Source: Deltaproteobacteria bacterium (GTDB lineage: Bacteria; Desulfobacterota; Binatia; DP-6). Taken from it: a stretch of DNA of 6,534 bases. The translations under genes were made by a program, and so were the position numbers. The DNA is taken from NCBI GenBank assembly GCA_005879205.1, contig VBLD01000187.1, forward strand, positions 3,812 to 10,345, in the 5' to 3' direction. Under the pieces are notes generated by a model, which was not told the origin of the DNA, did not search any database, and saw only the letters and a program-made list of their open reading frames with translations. This document shows, one piece after another, positions 1 to 5,971 of this stretch (its first letter is position 1; the number at the start of each line of letters is the position of its first letter).

Positions 1-2
1 AC

Positions 3-1925
3 CGCCGGCACTTCGCGCGCAACGTCCGCTATCTGGCTCTGGTCTATGCGGGGGGCGTGCTGCTCATGGGATTCTGGCTCGTGCCGCTCGTCGCCAAGCT
101 CGGCTACGCGACGTCGATCAACTGGAAGTGGCACTTCGCCTCGTGGAAGGACCTGATGCCCCGCATCTTCTATCCGTTCGCCGCGCTCGCCGCGGTGGAC
201 GTGCTCTGGATGGCGGTCCGCCCGCGGCCGAGCGACCGGCCGGGCCGTTACCTGCTCTTCGGCGCCGTGGCGGCCACCCTCAGCTTCTTCAACGGGACGG
301 CGGTCGGCCTGCCCGAGATCCGTTTCGTTCCATGCGTCTACTTCCTCGGCGTGCTCCTCGCACTCGATCTGGTCGCGCGGCTCCTCGCGGTCACGCCCGG
401 GCGCACGCTCGGCGCCCTCGCGATCGGCGCCGGCATCGTCGCCTGGGTGATGAGCTCGATCGGCTTCATCCCCTCCTGGATCACCTGGAACTACGAGGGG
501 CTCGAGCGGAAGCCCTCCTACAGCCTGCTCACCGGCATCCTCGGCGCCGTGCACGGCAAGATCACCGACCCGCGCGTCGCCTACGAGAACTCGCCGCTGC
601 ACGATCGCTTCGGCAGCATGCGCGTCTTCGAGGACCTGCCGCTGCTCGCGGGGCGGCCCACCCTCGAGGGCGTGCTCCTGCAGACCGCAGTCACGTCGCC
701 GCCGATCTACTGGCTCCAGTCGCAGATCTCCAAGCAGGGAAGCGGCGTGATCCCGGGCTACAGCTACCCGAATATGGACCTGGCGCACGCCACGGCGCGG
801 CTCGCGCTGTTCAACGTGAGCGACATGATCGCCGTCACGCCCGAGGTGACGGGCCAGCTCGCGGCGGATCCCCACTGGCAGCGGATCTTCCAGCAGGCGC
901 CGTACTCGGTCTTCCACCTGAAGAACGCCGACGGTCACTACGTGCGCGTGCCGCGCTACCGCCCGGTGATCCTGGAGACCACGCGCTGGAAGCGGGACTT
1001 CGTCCGCTGGTTCGCGACCGACTCGATGCTCGAGGTACCCATCGTCGCCGCGGCGAGCGTCGCTCCCGACGACCGGGATCACTTCCCGCTCACGAGTAGC
1101 TCCGCGCTCGACCTGCCACGCGAGCGCCTGCCCGAGGACTGCCGCATCGAGGAGCACCTCGACCACATGGCGATCGACTTCACGACCACCTGCCCCGGGG
1201 TCCCGCACGTGGTCGGCGTGTCCTACTACCCGAACTGGCAGGTCGAGGGTGCCCGCCGCGTGTACCTCGTGAGCCCGGCTTTCATGCTCGTCTTCCCCGA
1301 CGGGCCACACGTGCGCCTGGTCTTCCGGCGCATCGCGGCCGACTGGCTGGGCATTGCGGCGAGCTTCCTCGGCCTCGGGCTCTGCCTCGCGGCGCTCGTC
1401 CGTCCCGCGACGGCCGCCGAACCAGCGCCGGGGCTGGCCGCCGCCCTCGACGCTGTGCGGCCGTGGGCCCTGGGCCTCGGGATCGTGTTCGTCGGGATCG
1501 CCACCACCTGGAACGTCACCCGCGACTACGGCGCCGGCTTCTTCTACCAGCGCGGCTGGAAGGCCTTCGCGGCGCAGGACTACCGCACGGCCATGTGGAA
1601 CTTCTCGCGTGCCATCGAGCTGGGCGGCGAGTCGTCGACCGCCGCCGACGGGACGTTCTTCCGCGCCGCGAGCCTGCTGCGTTCGAGCGACCCCGCGGGG
1701 GCGCTCGCCGGCTACCGCGCCGTCATCGAGCGCTTCCCGGAGAGCGTCTGGGTGGCCGAGAGCCACTACCACGTGGGGCTCTGCCTGAGACAGCTCGGGC
1801 GGCGGCGCGAGGCGAAGGCCCGTTTCCGGTACGTCATGGTGACGTATCCGGGCAACCGCTGGGCCGGCTTCGCCGCCGAGCAGTTCCGCGAACTGCGCGC
1901 GCAGCGTCGGAGTCTGCGTGGCTAG
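3..1925 (+). CDS. Multi-pass membrane protein, YfhO/PTPS-related-like, with C-terminal TPR-like tail (5' partial)
   Basis: The frame is open from the left edge, so the true start lies outside. The GTG at 57 falls inside a hydrophobic helix and is probably not the start. Numbering from that codon, membrane helices lie near -9 to 15, 36-55, 64-82, 90-110 and 116-138. A large extracytoplasmic domain follows (about 142-418), then two more helices (427-449, 468-484) and a soluble tail (490-615) with TPR-like helix pairs, including YRTAMWNFSRAIELG near 509. The soluble domain ends in SYYPNWQVEGARRVYLV, matching the 'YYPgW' beta-sandwich element seen before the last helices of YfhO and 6-pyruvoyl-tetrahydropterin-synthase-related membrane proteins. 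Those families are linked to envelope glycan or lipid-linked sugar transfer; the role here is inferred. The last 8 bases overlap the SDR gene. The family call is moderately sure; a GT-C glycosyltransferase is an alternative if the missing N-terminus carries the acidic catalytic loop. Confidence 0.8.
   Translation, partial: RRHFARNVRYLALVYAGGVLLMGFWLVPLVAKLGYATSINWKWHFASWKDLMPRIFYPFAALAAVDVLWMAVRPRPSDRPGRYLLFGAVAATLSFFNGTAVGLPEIRFVPCVYFLGVLLALDLVARLLAVTPGRTLGALAIGAGIVAWVMSSIGFIPSWITWNYEGLERKPSYSLLTGILGAVHGKITDPRVAYENSPLHDRFGSMRVFEDLPLLAGRPTLEGVLLQTAVTSPPIYWLQSQISKQGSGVIPGYSYPNMDLAHATARLALFNVSDMIAVTPEVTGQLAADPHWQRIFQQAPYSVFHLKNADGHYVRVPRYRPVILETTRWKRDFVRWFATDSMLEVPIVAAASVAPDDRDHFPLTSSSALDLPRERLPEDCRIEEHLDHMAIDFTTTCPGVPHVVGVSYYPNWQVEGARRVYLVSPAFMLVFPDGPHVRLVFRRIAADWLGIAASFLGLGLCLAALVRPATAAEPAPGLAAALDAVRPWALGLGIVFVGIATTWNVTRDYGAGFFYQRGWKAFAAQDYRTAMWNFSRAIELGGESSTAADGTFFRAASLLRSSDPAGALAGYRAVIERFPESVWVAESHYHVGLCLRQLGRRREAKARFRYVMVTYPGNRWAGFAAEQFRELRAQRRSLRG
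1909..1912 (+). promoter_or_regulatory. Ribosome binding site for the SDR gene
   Basis: GGAG lies five bases before the GTG at 1918, inside the 3' end of the preceding gene. It supports GTG 1918 as the start. From there the protein opens with MARVLVTGASGFIG, the correct length of lead-in for a Rossmann fold. Confidence 0.55.
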
Positions 1926-2823
1926 GGTGCTGGTCACCGGGGCGAGCGGCTTCATCGGCACGGCGCTCGCCCCGCGACTCGTGGCGGCGGGACACGTGCC
2001 CCGGTTCCTCGTTCGCCGTCCCCCGAGTCCCGGGAAGCCGGCTCCGTCGGCCGAGATCGTGCAGGGCGACCTCGGCGAGCCCGCCACCCTCGCCGCCGCC
2101 GTCGCCGGCACCGACGCCGTCGTCCACCTCGGCGCGGCCACCTCGGCCGGCCGCCTCGATCCCGCGGTCGCCTACCGGGTGAACGTCGGCGGCGCCACCG
2201 CGCTCATCGCGGCGGCCAGAGCCGCCGGCTGCACGCGCATCGTCGTGATGAGCACGCAGCACGTGCACCTGCCGCGCCCCGGCCTCTACGGGCTGACCAA
2301 GCGCATGGCCGACCGGCTCTTCCTCGGCTCCGGCCTCGACGTGACCGTGCTGCGCCCGAGCCTCGTCTACGGGCCCGGCGCGCGCGGCGTCTTCGTCAAG
2401 CTCGCCGGCCTCGTCAGGCGTCTGCCCGTCATCCCGGTGATCGGGCCCGGCACGTGGCGCCTCCGACCCGTCTTTCTCGACGACCTGATCGACGTCGTCG
2501 TCGCGACGCTCGCCCGCCCCGAGCTCGCGGGGCGGACCTACGACGTCGGCGGTCCCGACCTGGTGACGTACAACGAGTTCCTGGGCGCGATCTGCGACGC
2601 GCTCGGGCGGCGCTGCCGGCGCGTGCGCCTGCCGATCGGCGTGAGCTTCGTGCTCGCGAGCGTGCTCGAGCGGATGCTCGCGAATCCGCCGCTCACGGTC
2701 GACAACGTCCACGGCGCGACGCTCGAGGCCCCGTGCGACCTGCGCGCGTTGCTGCGCGACTACCGGCCACGCCTGACGCCGCTCGTCGAGGGGCTCCGCC
2801 GCACGTTCGAGGAGGCCGCATGA
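1918..2823 (+). CDS. NAD(P)-dependent epimerase/dehydratase family protein (extended SDR, NDUFA9-like features)
   Basis: This 301-residue protein is a Rossmann-fold oxidoreductase of the extended short-chain dehydrogenase type. The nucleotide-binding motif TGASGFIG is at residues 7-14, G-D-L at 50-52 and H-L-G-A-A at 70-74. The likely catalytic residues are Ser112/Thr113 and the YxxxK pair Tyr124/Lys128 (YGLTK). LRPSLVYGPG (145-154) is the usual substrate-side strand of epimerases and dehydratases. The later segments, GPGTWRLRPVFLDDL and NPPLTVDNV, resemble the NDUFA9/complex-I-associated atypical SDR group as much as classical nucleotide-sugar epimerases. The substrate therefore cannot be read from sequence. 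The GTG start overlaps the upstream gene by 8 bases, and the stop overlaps the next start as ATGA, implying coupled translation. A role in sugar or polyol conversion for a surface glycan is inferred from the neighbours. Confidence 0.9.
   Translation: MARVLVTGASGFIGTALAPRLVAAGHVPRFLVRRPPSPGKPAPSAEIVQGDLGEPATLAAAVAGTDAVVHLGAATSAGRLDPAVAYRVNVGGATALIAAARAAGCTRIVVMSTQHVHLPRPGLYGLTKRMADRLFLGSGLDVTVLRPSLVYGPGARGVFVKLAGLVRRLPVIPVIGPGTWRLRPVFLDDLIDVVVATLARPELAGRTYDVGGPDLVTYNEFLGAICDALGRRCRRVRLPIGVSFVLASVLERMLANPPLTVDNVHGATLEAPCDLRALLRDYRPRLTPLVEGLRRTFEEAA
2809..2815 (+). promoter_or_regulatory. Strong ribosome binding site for the Gfo/Idh/MocA gene
   Basis: GAGGAGG lies four bases before the ATG at 2820, within the last codons of the SDR gene. 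It decides the start: the reading frame is open far upstream, to about 2454, but only this ATG has a good Shine-Dalgarno sequence and a normal N-terminus. Confidence 0.7.
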
Positions 2824-3866
2824 GTGAGAGGCGCCCGCTCCGGGCCGCGGTCGTCGGCGCCGGCCGCATGGGCATGGTCCACGGCCACCTGCTCCAGGTG
2901 CACCCGGAGACCGAGCTGGTCGGCCTCGTCGACCGCGACACCGGCCTCGCAGAGCATCTCGCGAGCCAGGGCCTGCGGGCGCCGCTCTATCCGAGCGTCG
3001 ATGCGCTGTATCGTGCCGCGGAGCCCGAGGCCGTGTTCATCTGCACCCCGACGCACACCCACCTCGCCGTCGTGCGCGAGTGCCTCGCGCGGCCGACGCA
3101 CCTCTTCGTCGAGAAGCCGCTCGCGACGTCACGGGTCGATGCGGAAGCGATCCTCGGGCTCGCGAACGAGGCGCGCGTGATGCATGCCGCCGGCTACGTC
3201 TACGCCCACCTGCCCGTCGTCCAGGCCGCGCACGAGCTGGTGGCCAAGGGCGTGCTCGGCGAGCTGCTGCGCTTCACGGCCCACGCCTACGTGAGCGAGG
3301 TCTTCGGGCCGAAGCAGGGCTGGTTCTTCCAGAAGGAGCAGGCCGGCGGCGGCGTCGTGGCCAACATGGCCTCGCACCTCCTGTTCATCCTCGGCTGGCT
3401 CTTCGGCCCCGTCCGGCGCGTCACGGCGAGCACGCGCTCGCACTTCAGCCGGGTCGACGACTCCGCGCAGGTCCTCTTCACCTTCGCGACCGGGGTGAGC
3501 GGGCTGCTCGACACCTCGTGGAGCGTGCCCGGGACGCAGATGCTCGACTACGGCGTCACCGTCGACGGCCGCAACGGCACGCTCGTGCTCGGGCGCGAGC
3601 GCATCCTGCTCCACCTGCTCGCGGCCGCGGTCGGCCACGACGCGGGCTGGAGCGAGATTCATGCGAGCGAGCTGCCCGCGGACACGGCCTTCGACGTGAG
3701 CCCGCACATCGGCGGCGAGGCCTTCTACCGTCAGCTCCAGACCTTCGTCGACGCGTGCCGGAGCGGCGTGCTGCCCTTCTGCTCGCTCGCCGAGGCCTGC
3801 AACACGCAGCGCATGATCGAGGCGATCTACGCCTCGGCGGCTGCCGGCACCCCGGTCGAGGCGTGA
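2820..3866 (+). CDS. Gfo/Idh/MocA family NAD(P)-dependent oxidoreductase
   Basis: The product is 348 residues, normal for this family of sugar and inositol dehydrogenases. The N-terminal Rossmann domain has VVGAGRMG (11-18), an acidic end of strand 2 (VDRD, 37-40), the CTPTHTHL stretch (75-82) and the signature EKP (98-100), whose Lys99 normally serves catalysis or substrate binding. The C-terminal alpha/beta domain has GGGVVANMASH (176-186), corresponding to the GGGxxxDxGxH core. The usual Asp is Asn182 here, as in some WlbA-like members, and His186 is kept. The end (GEAFYRQLQTFVDAC) is typical of the family. The enzyme would oxidise or reduce a sugar, sugar nucleotide or cyclitol hydroxyl in the cytoplasm; the substrate is unknown. 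It overlaps the SDR gene by ATGA and the next gene by GTGA. The tight coupling suggests that SDR and this enzyme act on the same metabolite. Confidence 0.93.
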   Translation: MSERRPLRAAVVGAGRMGMVHGHLLQVHPETELVGLVDRDTGLAEHLASQGLRAPLYPSVDALYRAAEPEAVFICTPTHTHLAVVRECLARPTHLFVEKPLATSRVDAEAILGLANEARVMHAAGYVYAHLPVVQAAHELVAKGVLGELLRFTAHAYVSEVFGPKQGWFFQKEQAGGGVVANMASHLLFILGWLFGPVRRVTASTRSHFSRVDDSAQVLFTFATGVSGLLDTSWSVPGTQMLDYGVTVDGRNGTLVLGRERILLHLLAAAVGHDAGWSEIHASELPADTAFDVSPHIGGEAFYRQLQTFVDACRSGVLPFCSLAEACNTQRMIEAIYASAAAGTPVEA

Positions 3867-4750
3867 CGGCAGACCGGGGGCAGCTGGGGCAGCCGGGGCA
3901 GCTCGTGCTGGAGCTCCGGCCCGCGGAGAGCCGGCACTACGGCTCGTGGAGCGAGCGGATCGCGACCGTCGCCCGCTTCTCCCGCCCCGACGAGATCCAC
4001 GCGCTCTGCGAGGAGGCCCACGCGCTCGGCGCGCGCGCCGTGCTGGCCGTCGTCGACGCCCCGATTCGCGAAGCCCTCCTCGCCTTCCAGCGCTGGCGGG
4101 ACGTCCCGGTCTGGGCGGTCGTGCCGAACATGTTCGCCTTCATCCGCGACCTCACCGACCTCGGCATGGTGGGCGCGGCCCGCTCGCGCTTCACGCGTCT
4201 CGGCCCCGCCGCCATGGTCCGCACCGGCCTCGGCGCGGTCACCCGCCTCGGCGCGATCCGCCGTCGCGACTTCGCCACCGGCACGACGCTGGTGGCGGAG
4301 ATGGAGCTCGCCGGCCTCCGCGGGCTGCGCGTGACCCGGCTCTTTCTCCATCCCCAGGTGACCGAGGTGGCGCTCGCCGGCGGGGTGTCCGCCGTCTTCA
4401 CGGCGCTCGCGGACCGCGCCGAGCGGCTCGGCATCGAGGCAGGGATCGTCACCCACAACCCGCTGCGCGCCGCCGCCGTCCTCGGCCCCGAGCTCGGCCG
4501 CTTCGCGGCGGTCGTCGCGCCCTGCAATGCGAAGGGCTACAAGATGTTCCCGGACCGCGAGGCCTGCGAGGGCCTCTACCGGCGGGACCCGGGCCGTTTC
4601 ATCGCGGCCGAGGTGACCGCGGGCGGCGCAATCGAACCGACCGCCGCGCTGGCCCACGTGCGGGGGCTCGGCCTGGCAGGTGCCGTAGTCGAGCCGCGCG
4701 TCGTCGAGCAGGCGTTTCGCGCCGCGAGCGACGGGAGCGCCCGGAGGTAG
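3863..4750 (+). CDS. Unassigned protein, possible TIM-barrel enzyme, last gene of the operon
   Basis: This protein is about 295 residues and I do not recognise its family. It has no signal peptide or membrane helix and looks cytosolic. Hydrophobic strands alternate with helices: ARAVLAVVD (57-65), PVWAVVPN (82-89), VTRLFLHPQ (157-165), EAGIVTHNP (192-200), FAAVVAPCNAKGYKMF (214-229), FIAAEVTAGG (246-255) and GAVVEP (273-278). This is the rhythm of a beta/alpha barrel, with polar residues at strand ends (Asn89, His198-Asn199, Asn222, Lys224, Lys227, Glu250) where an active site would sit. Aldolase- or isomerase-like chemistry is possible but unproven. The GTG start at 3863 overlaps the previous stop (GTGA) but has only GAGG one base away. 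An in-frame GTG at 3905, after the tandem repeat, is an alternative start giving 281 residues. Its place behind an SDR and a Gfo/Idh/MocA enzyme suggests work on the same substrate. Confidence 0.85.
   Translation: MTADRGQLGQPGQLVLELRPAESRHYGSWSERIATVARFSRPDEIHALCEEAHALGARAVLAVVDAPIREALLAFQRWRDVPVWAVVPNMFAFIRDLTDLGMVGAARSRFTRLGPAAMVRTGLGAVTRLGAIRRRDFATGTTLVAEMELAGLRGLRVTRLFLHPQVTEVALAGGVSAVFTALADRAERLGIEAGIVTHNPLRAAAVLGPELGRFAAVVAPCNAKGYKMFPDREACEGLYRRDPGRFIAAEVTAGGAIEPTAALAHVRGLGLAGAVVEPRVVEQAFRAASDGSARR
3877..3903 (+). repeat. Three tandem 9-base units encoding GQLGQPGQL
   Basis: The unit GGGGCAGCT occurs three times end to end (3877-3885, 3886-3894, 3895-3903). The middle copy differs only at its last base. 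It is in frame at the start of the unassigned gene and adds a Gly-Gln-Leu/Pro repeat of nine residues. Gain or loss of a unit would keep the frame. It lies between the two candidate starts (3863 and 3905), so it may be a flexible N-terminal tag or untranslated leader. Confidence 0.8.
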
Positions 4751-4751
4751 C

Positions 4752-5582
4752 TCAGCGGCGGTCGCTGGCCGGACGGACCCGGCTGCGCCCGGTCACGCGC
4801 CAGAGGATCACGGTACCCCAGAGCACGGCCAGCAGCACCGCGCCGACCCAGACGAGCGTCCGCTGTCGTTCGAGGAAGGACTGCGCCGCGACGATCTCGA
4901 CCACGCCCTGCGCGATGACCGCCTGGTGCATGCCGTCCTCGTCGTACTCGGTCGTGACGTAGACGGGGTAGCGGCTGCCGGGGAGTGCCGTGCGGTTGAT
5001 CAGGTTGGCGAACACCGTCTTCTCTTCCCACGCGGCGAGCGGCACCGGCGGAACCCCCGCCGGCACGTCGAGACCCTCCGGAACGAGGACCGACAGCGTG
5101 GCGGTGCGGGCGACCCCGGCGAGGTTCTTCAAGCGCACGCGCACCGTGCCCGAAGTCGCCAGGGGATCGACGGCCACCTGCGGAACCGACATCTTCGGGG
5201 GTGGCGGCTGGCCGATCAGGACGGCGTTCACCTGCATCGCCTGGAAGGGGTACTGGTTGGCGTCGGTGTAGTCGACCGTCAGCCGGAACGGCCAGCGGCC
5301 GGGCTTGACGTCGCTCACCGAGAGGGAGAGCGACTCGTCGAACGACTCGTTCGGTCCGAGCGACCCCCTCGTCTGGCCGCGCGCGTCCCGGTCCTGGAAG
5401 TGGAGGATCGGCGTGACGGACTGCGCCGCCTCGTCGCCCCCGTTGCCGATCTTGACGCGCAGGGTGAACGTGCCGCCGCTGATCTCCACCGTCGGCGCGA
5501 GCGTGATGCTGATGTTCTTCGCCGCCGCGGGCCGGCCAGCGAGCAGAGCGAGGGCGGCACAGGCGGCAAATCCGACACGCAT
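4752..5582 (-). CDS. Exported, membrane-anchored protein with CARDB/Ig-like beta-sandwich character
   Basis: The product is 276 residues from the ATG at 5582-5580. That start puts a clean signal peptide first (MRVGF, hydrophobic core, then GRPAAA before Lys22), with a weak GAAG ribosome site eight bases upstream. A TTG at 5600 would add six residues ahead of the signal and is less likely. The mature part is rich in beta strands: a first domain at about 24-124, a PPPPK linker (126-130) and a second at about 131-232. The first has the 'I-x-N-x-G-D-x-A' look of CARDB/Ig-like adhesion or stalk domains (IGNGGDEAA, 45-53). One membrane helix (243-262) and a short Arg-rich cytosolic tail end the protein, giving a type I topology with the bulk outside the cytoplasm. 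I see no catalytic motif and no PEP-CTERM or LPXTG sorting motif. It lies 39 bases downstream of the miniprotein gene, probably in one transcript. Function unknown. Confidence 0.82.
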   Translation of the reverse strand: MRVGFAACAALALLAGRPAAAKNISITLAPTVEISGGTFTLRVKIGNGGDEAAQSVTPILHFQDRDARGQTRGSLGPNESFDESLSLSVSDVKPGRWPFRLTVDYTDANQYPFQAMQVNAVLIGQPPPPKMSVPQVAVDPLATSGTVRVRLKNLAGVARTATLSVLVPEGLDVPAGVPPVPLAAWEEKTVFANLINRTALPGSRYPVYVTTEYDEDGMHQAVIAQGVVEIVAAQSFLERQRTLVWVGAVLLAVLWGTVILWRVTGRSRVRPASDRR

Positions 5583-5621
5583 GCTCGCTACTTCGCACAA
5601 ACACCTGCGGCAGGAAAGCGC

Positions 5622-5873
5622 TCAGCGGTCGCGAGCGGAGGGCCCGTCGCGCGGCGTGAGCTTGGCCCCGAGACCGCGGAGACTCCGCAGATAGAGCGCG
5701 ATGGCCGCGCTCACGGCGATCGCCACGACACCGCGGACGGCGGCGCCCGGCTCGCCGCTCTCGCGGTATCCGCCGAGCTCCCAGGCGGCGTAGGCGAGCG
5801 CGCAGAGCAGGGCCGCCGCGATGAGAATGCGGTGAGCGGCGGCCACCGGTCCGGGCCCGCGAGGAGACGTCAT
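5622..5873 (-). CDS. Small two-helix membrane protein, function unknown
   Basis: This 83-residue protein has two clear hydrophobic helices. The first is at 15-34 (RILIAAALLCALAYAAWELG) and the second at 46-64 (around VVAIAVSAAIALYL). A short charged loop separates them, and a basic tail follows (Arg63, Arg66, Lys71). The positive charges suggest both ends lie in the cytoplasm. Family unrecognised; many such proteins are accessory or assembly partners of neighbouring membrane proteins. Evidence for it being real is the consistent hydrophobic pattern, its place just ahead of the exported-protein gene on the same strand, and the lack of a better gene opposite. The ATG has no strong Shine-Dalgarno sequence, so translation may be weak or close to leaderless. 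Confidence 0.65.
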   Translation of the reverse strand: MTSPRGPGPVAAAHRILIAAALLCALAYAAWELGGYRESGEPGAAVRGVVAIAVSAAIALYLRSLRGLGAKLTPRDGPSARDR

Positions 5874-5922
5874 GCGGCTCGCATAGCAAACGAGCCGGGT
5901 GTCGGGAACTCGGCCCCGTAGC

Positions 5923-5952
5923 TTGACCGTCGCGCGCGGCGCACAGTAGGGT
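5923..5952 (+). promoter_or_regulatory. Candidate sigma-70-type promoter for the flavin oxidoreductase gene
   Basis: TTGACC at 5923-5928 matches five of six -35 consensus bases. After 18 bases, TAGGGT (5947-5952) gives a weak -10 with the first, second and last bases conserved. This is the only good -35 in the 98-base divergent gap (5874-5971). The start codon follows 19 bases after the -10, so the leader would be short. No operator palindrome or riboswitch-like structure is evident. A promoter for the minus-strand pair must also lie in this gap, but I cannot place it. Confidence 0.4.
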
Positions 5953-5959
5953 CGCCCCC

Positions 5960-5964
5960 GGAAG
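5960..5964 (+). promoter_or_regulatory. Ribosome binding site for the flavin oxidoreductase gene
   Basis: GGAAG lies seven bases before the ATG at 5972 and supports that start, which gives the family-typical opening MEFGIFYEHQLPRPW. Confidence 0.55.
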
Positions 5965-5971
5965 CGCGGCC

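Noticed and set aside
1834..2712. Long open minus-strand frame opposite the SDR gene (about 292 residues)
   Set aside because: It is low-complexity, rich in Arg, Ala, Asp, Glu and His, as expected for the reverse of a high-GC gene. The plus strand encodes a clear SDR with intact motifs.
2454..2819. Upstream extension of the Gfo/Idh/MocA frame
   Set aside because: The extra residues are Arg/Pro-rich shadow of the SDR gene. The ATG at 2820 has a strong ribosome site and gives the normal family N-terminus.
3827..4657. Long open minus-strand frame opposite the unassigned gene (about 276 residues)
   Set aside because: Its composition is that of an antisense shadow (Arg/Gly/Glu-rich, no hydrophobic core). 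The plus frame has regular strands and helices and is coupled to the operon.
5604..5614. Perfect inverted repeat CCTGC-G-GCAGG between the two minus-strand genes
   Set aside because: The loop of one base cannot form a hairpin and there is no T-run, so it is not supported as a terminator or operator.
5620..5632. GCTCAGCGG shared at the 3' ends of both minus-strand genes (also at 4750-4758)
   Set aside because: It is nine bases long and encodes a stop codon plus Arg/Asp codons common in this genome; chance is the simpler explanation.
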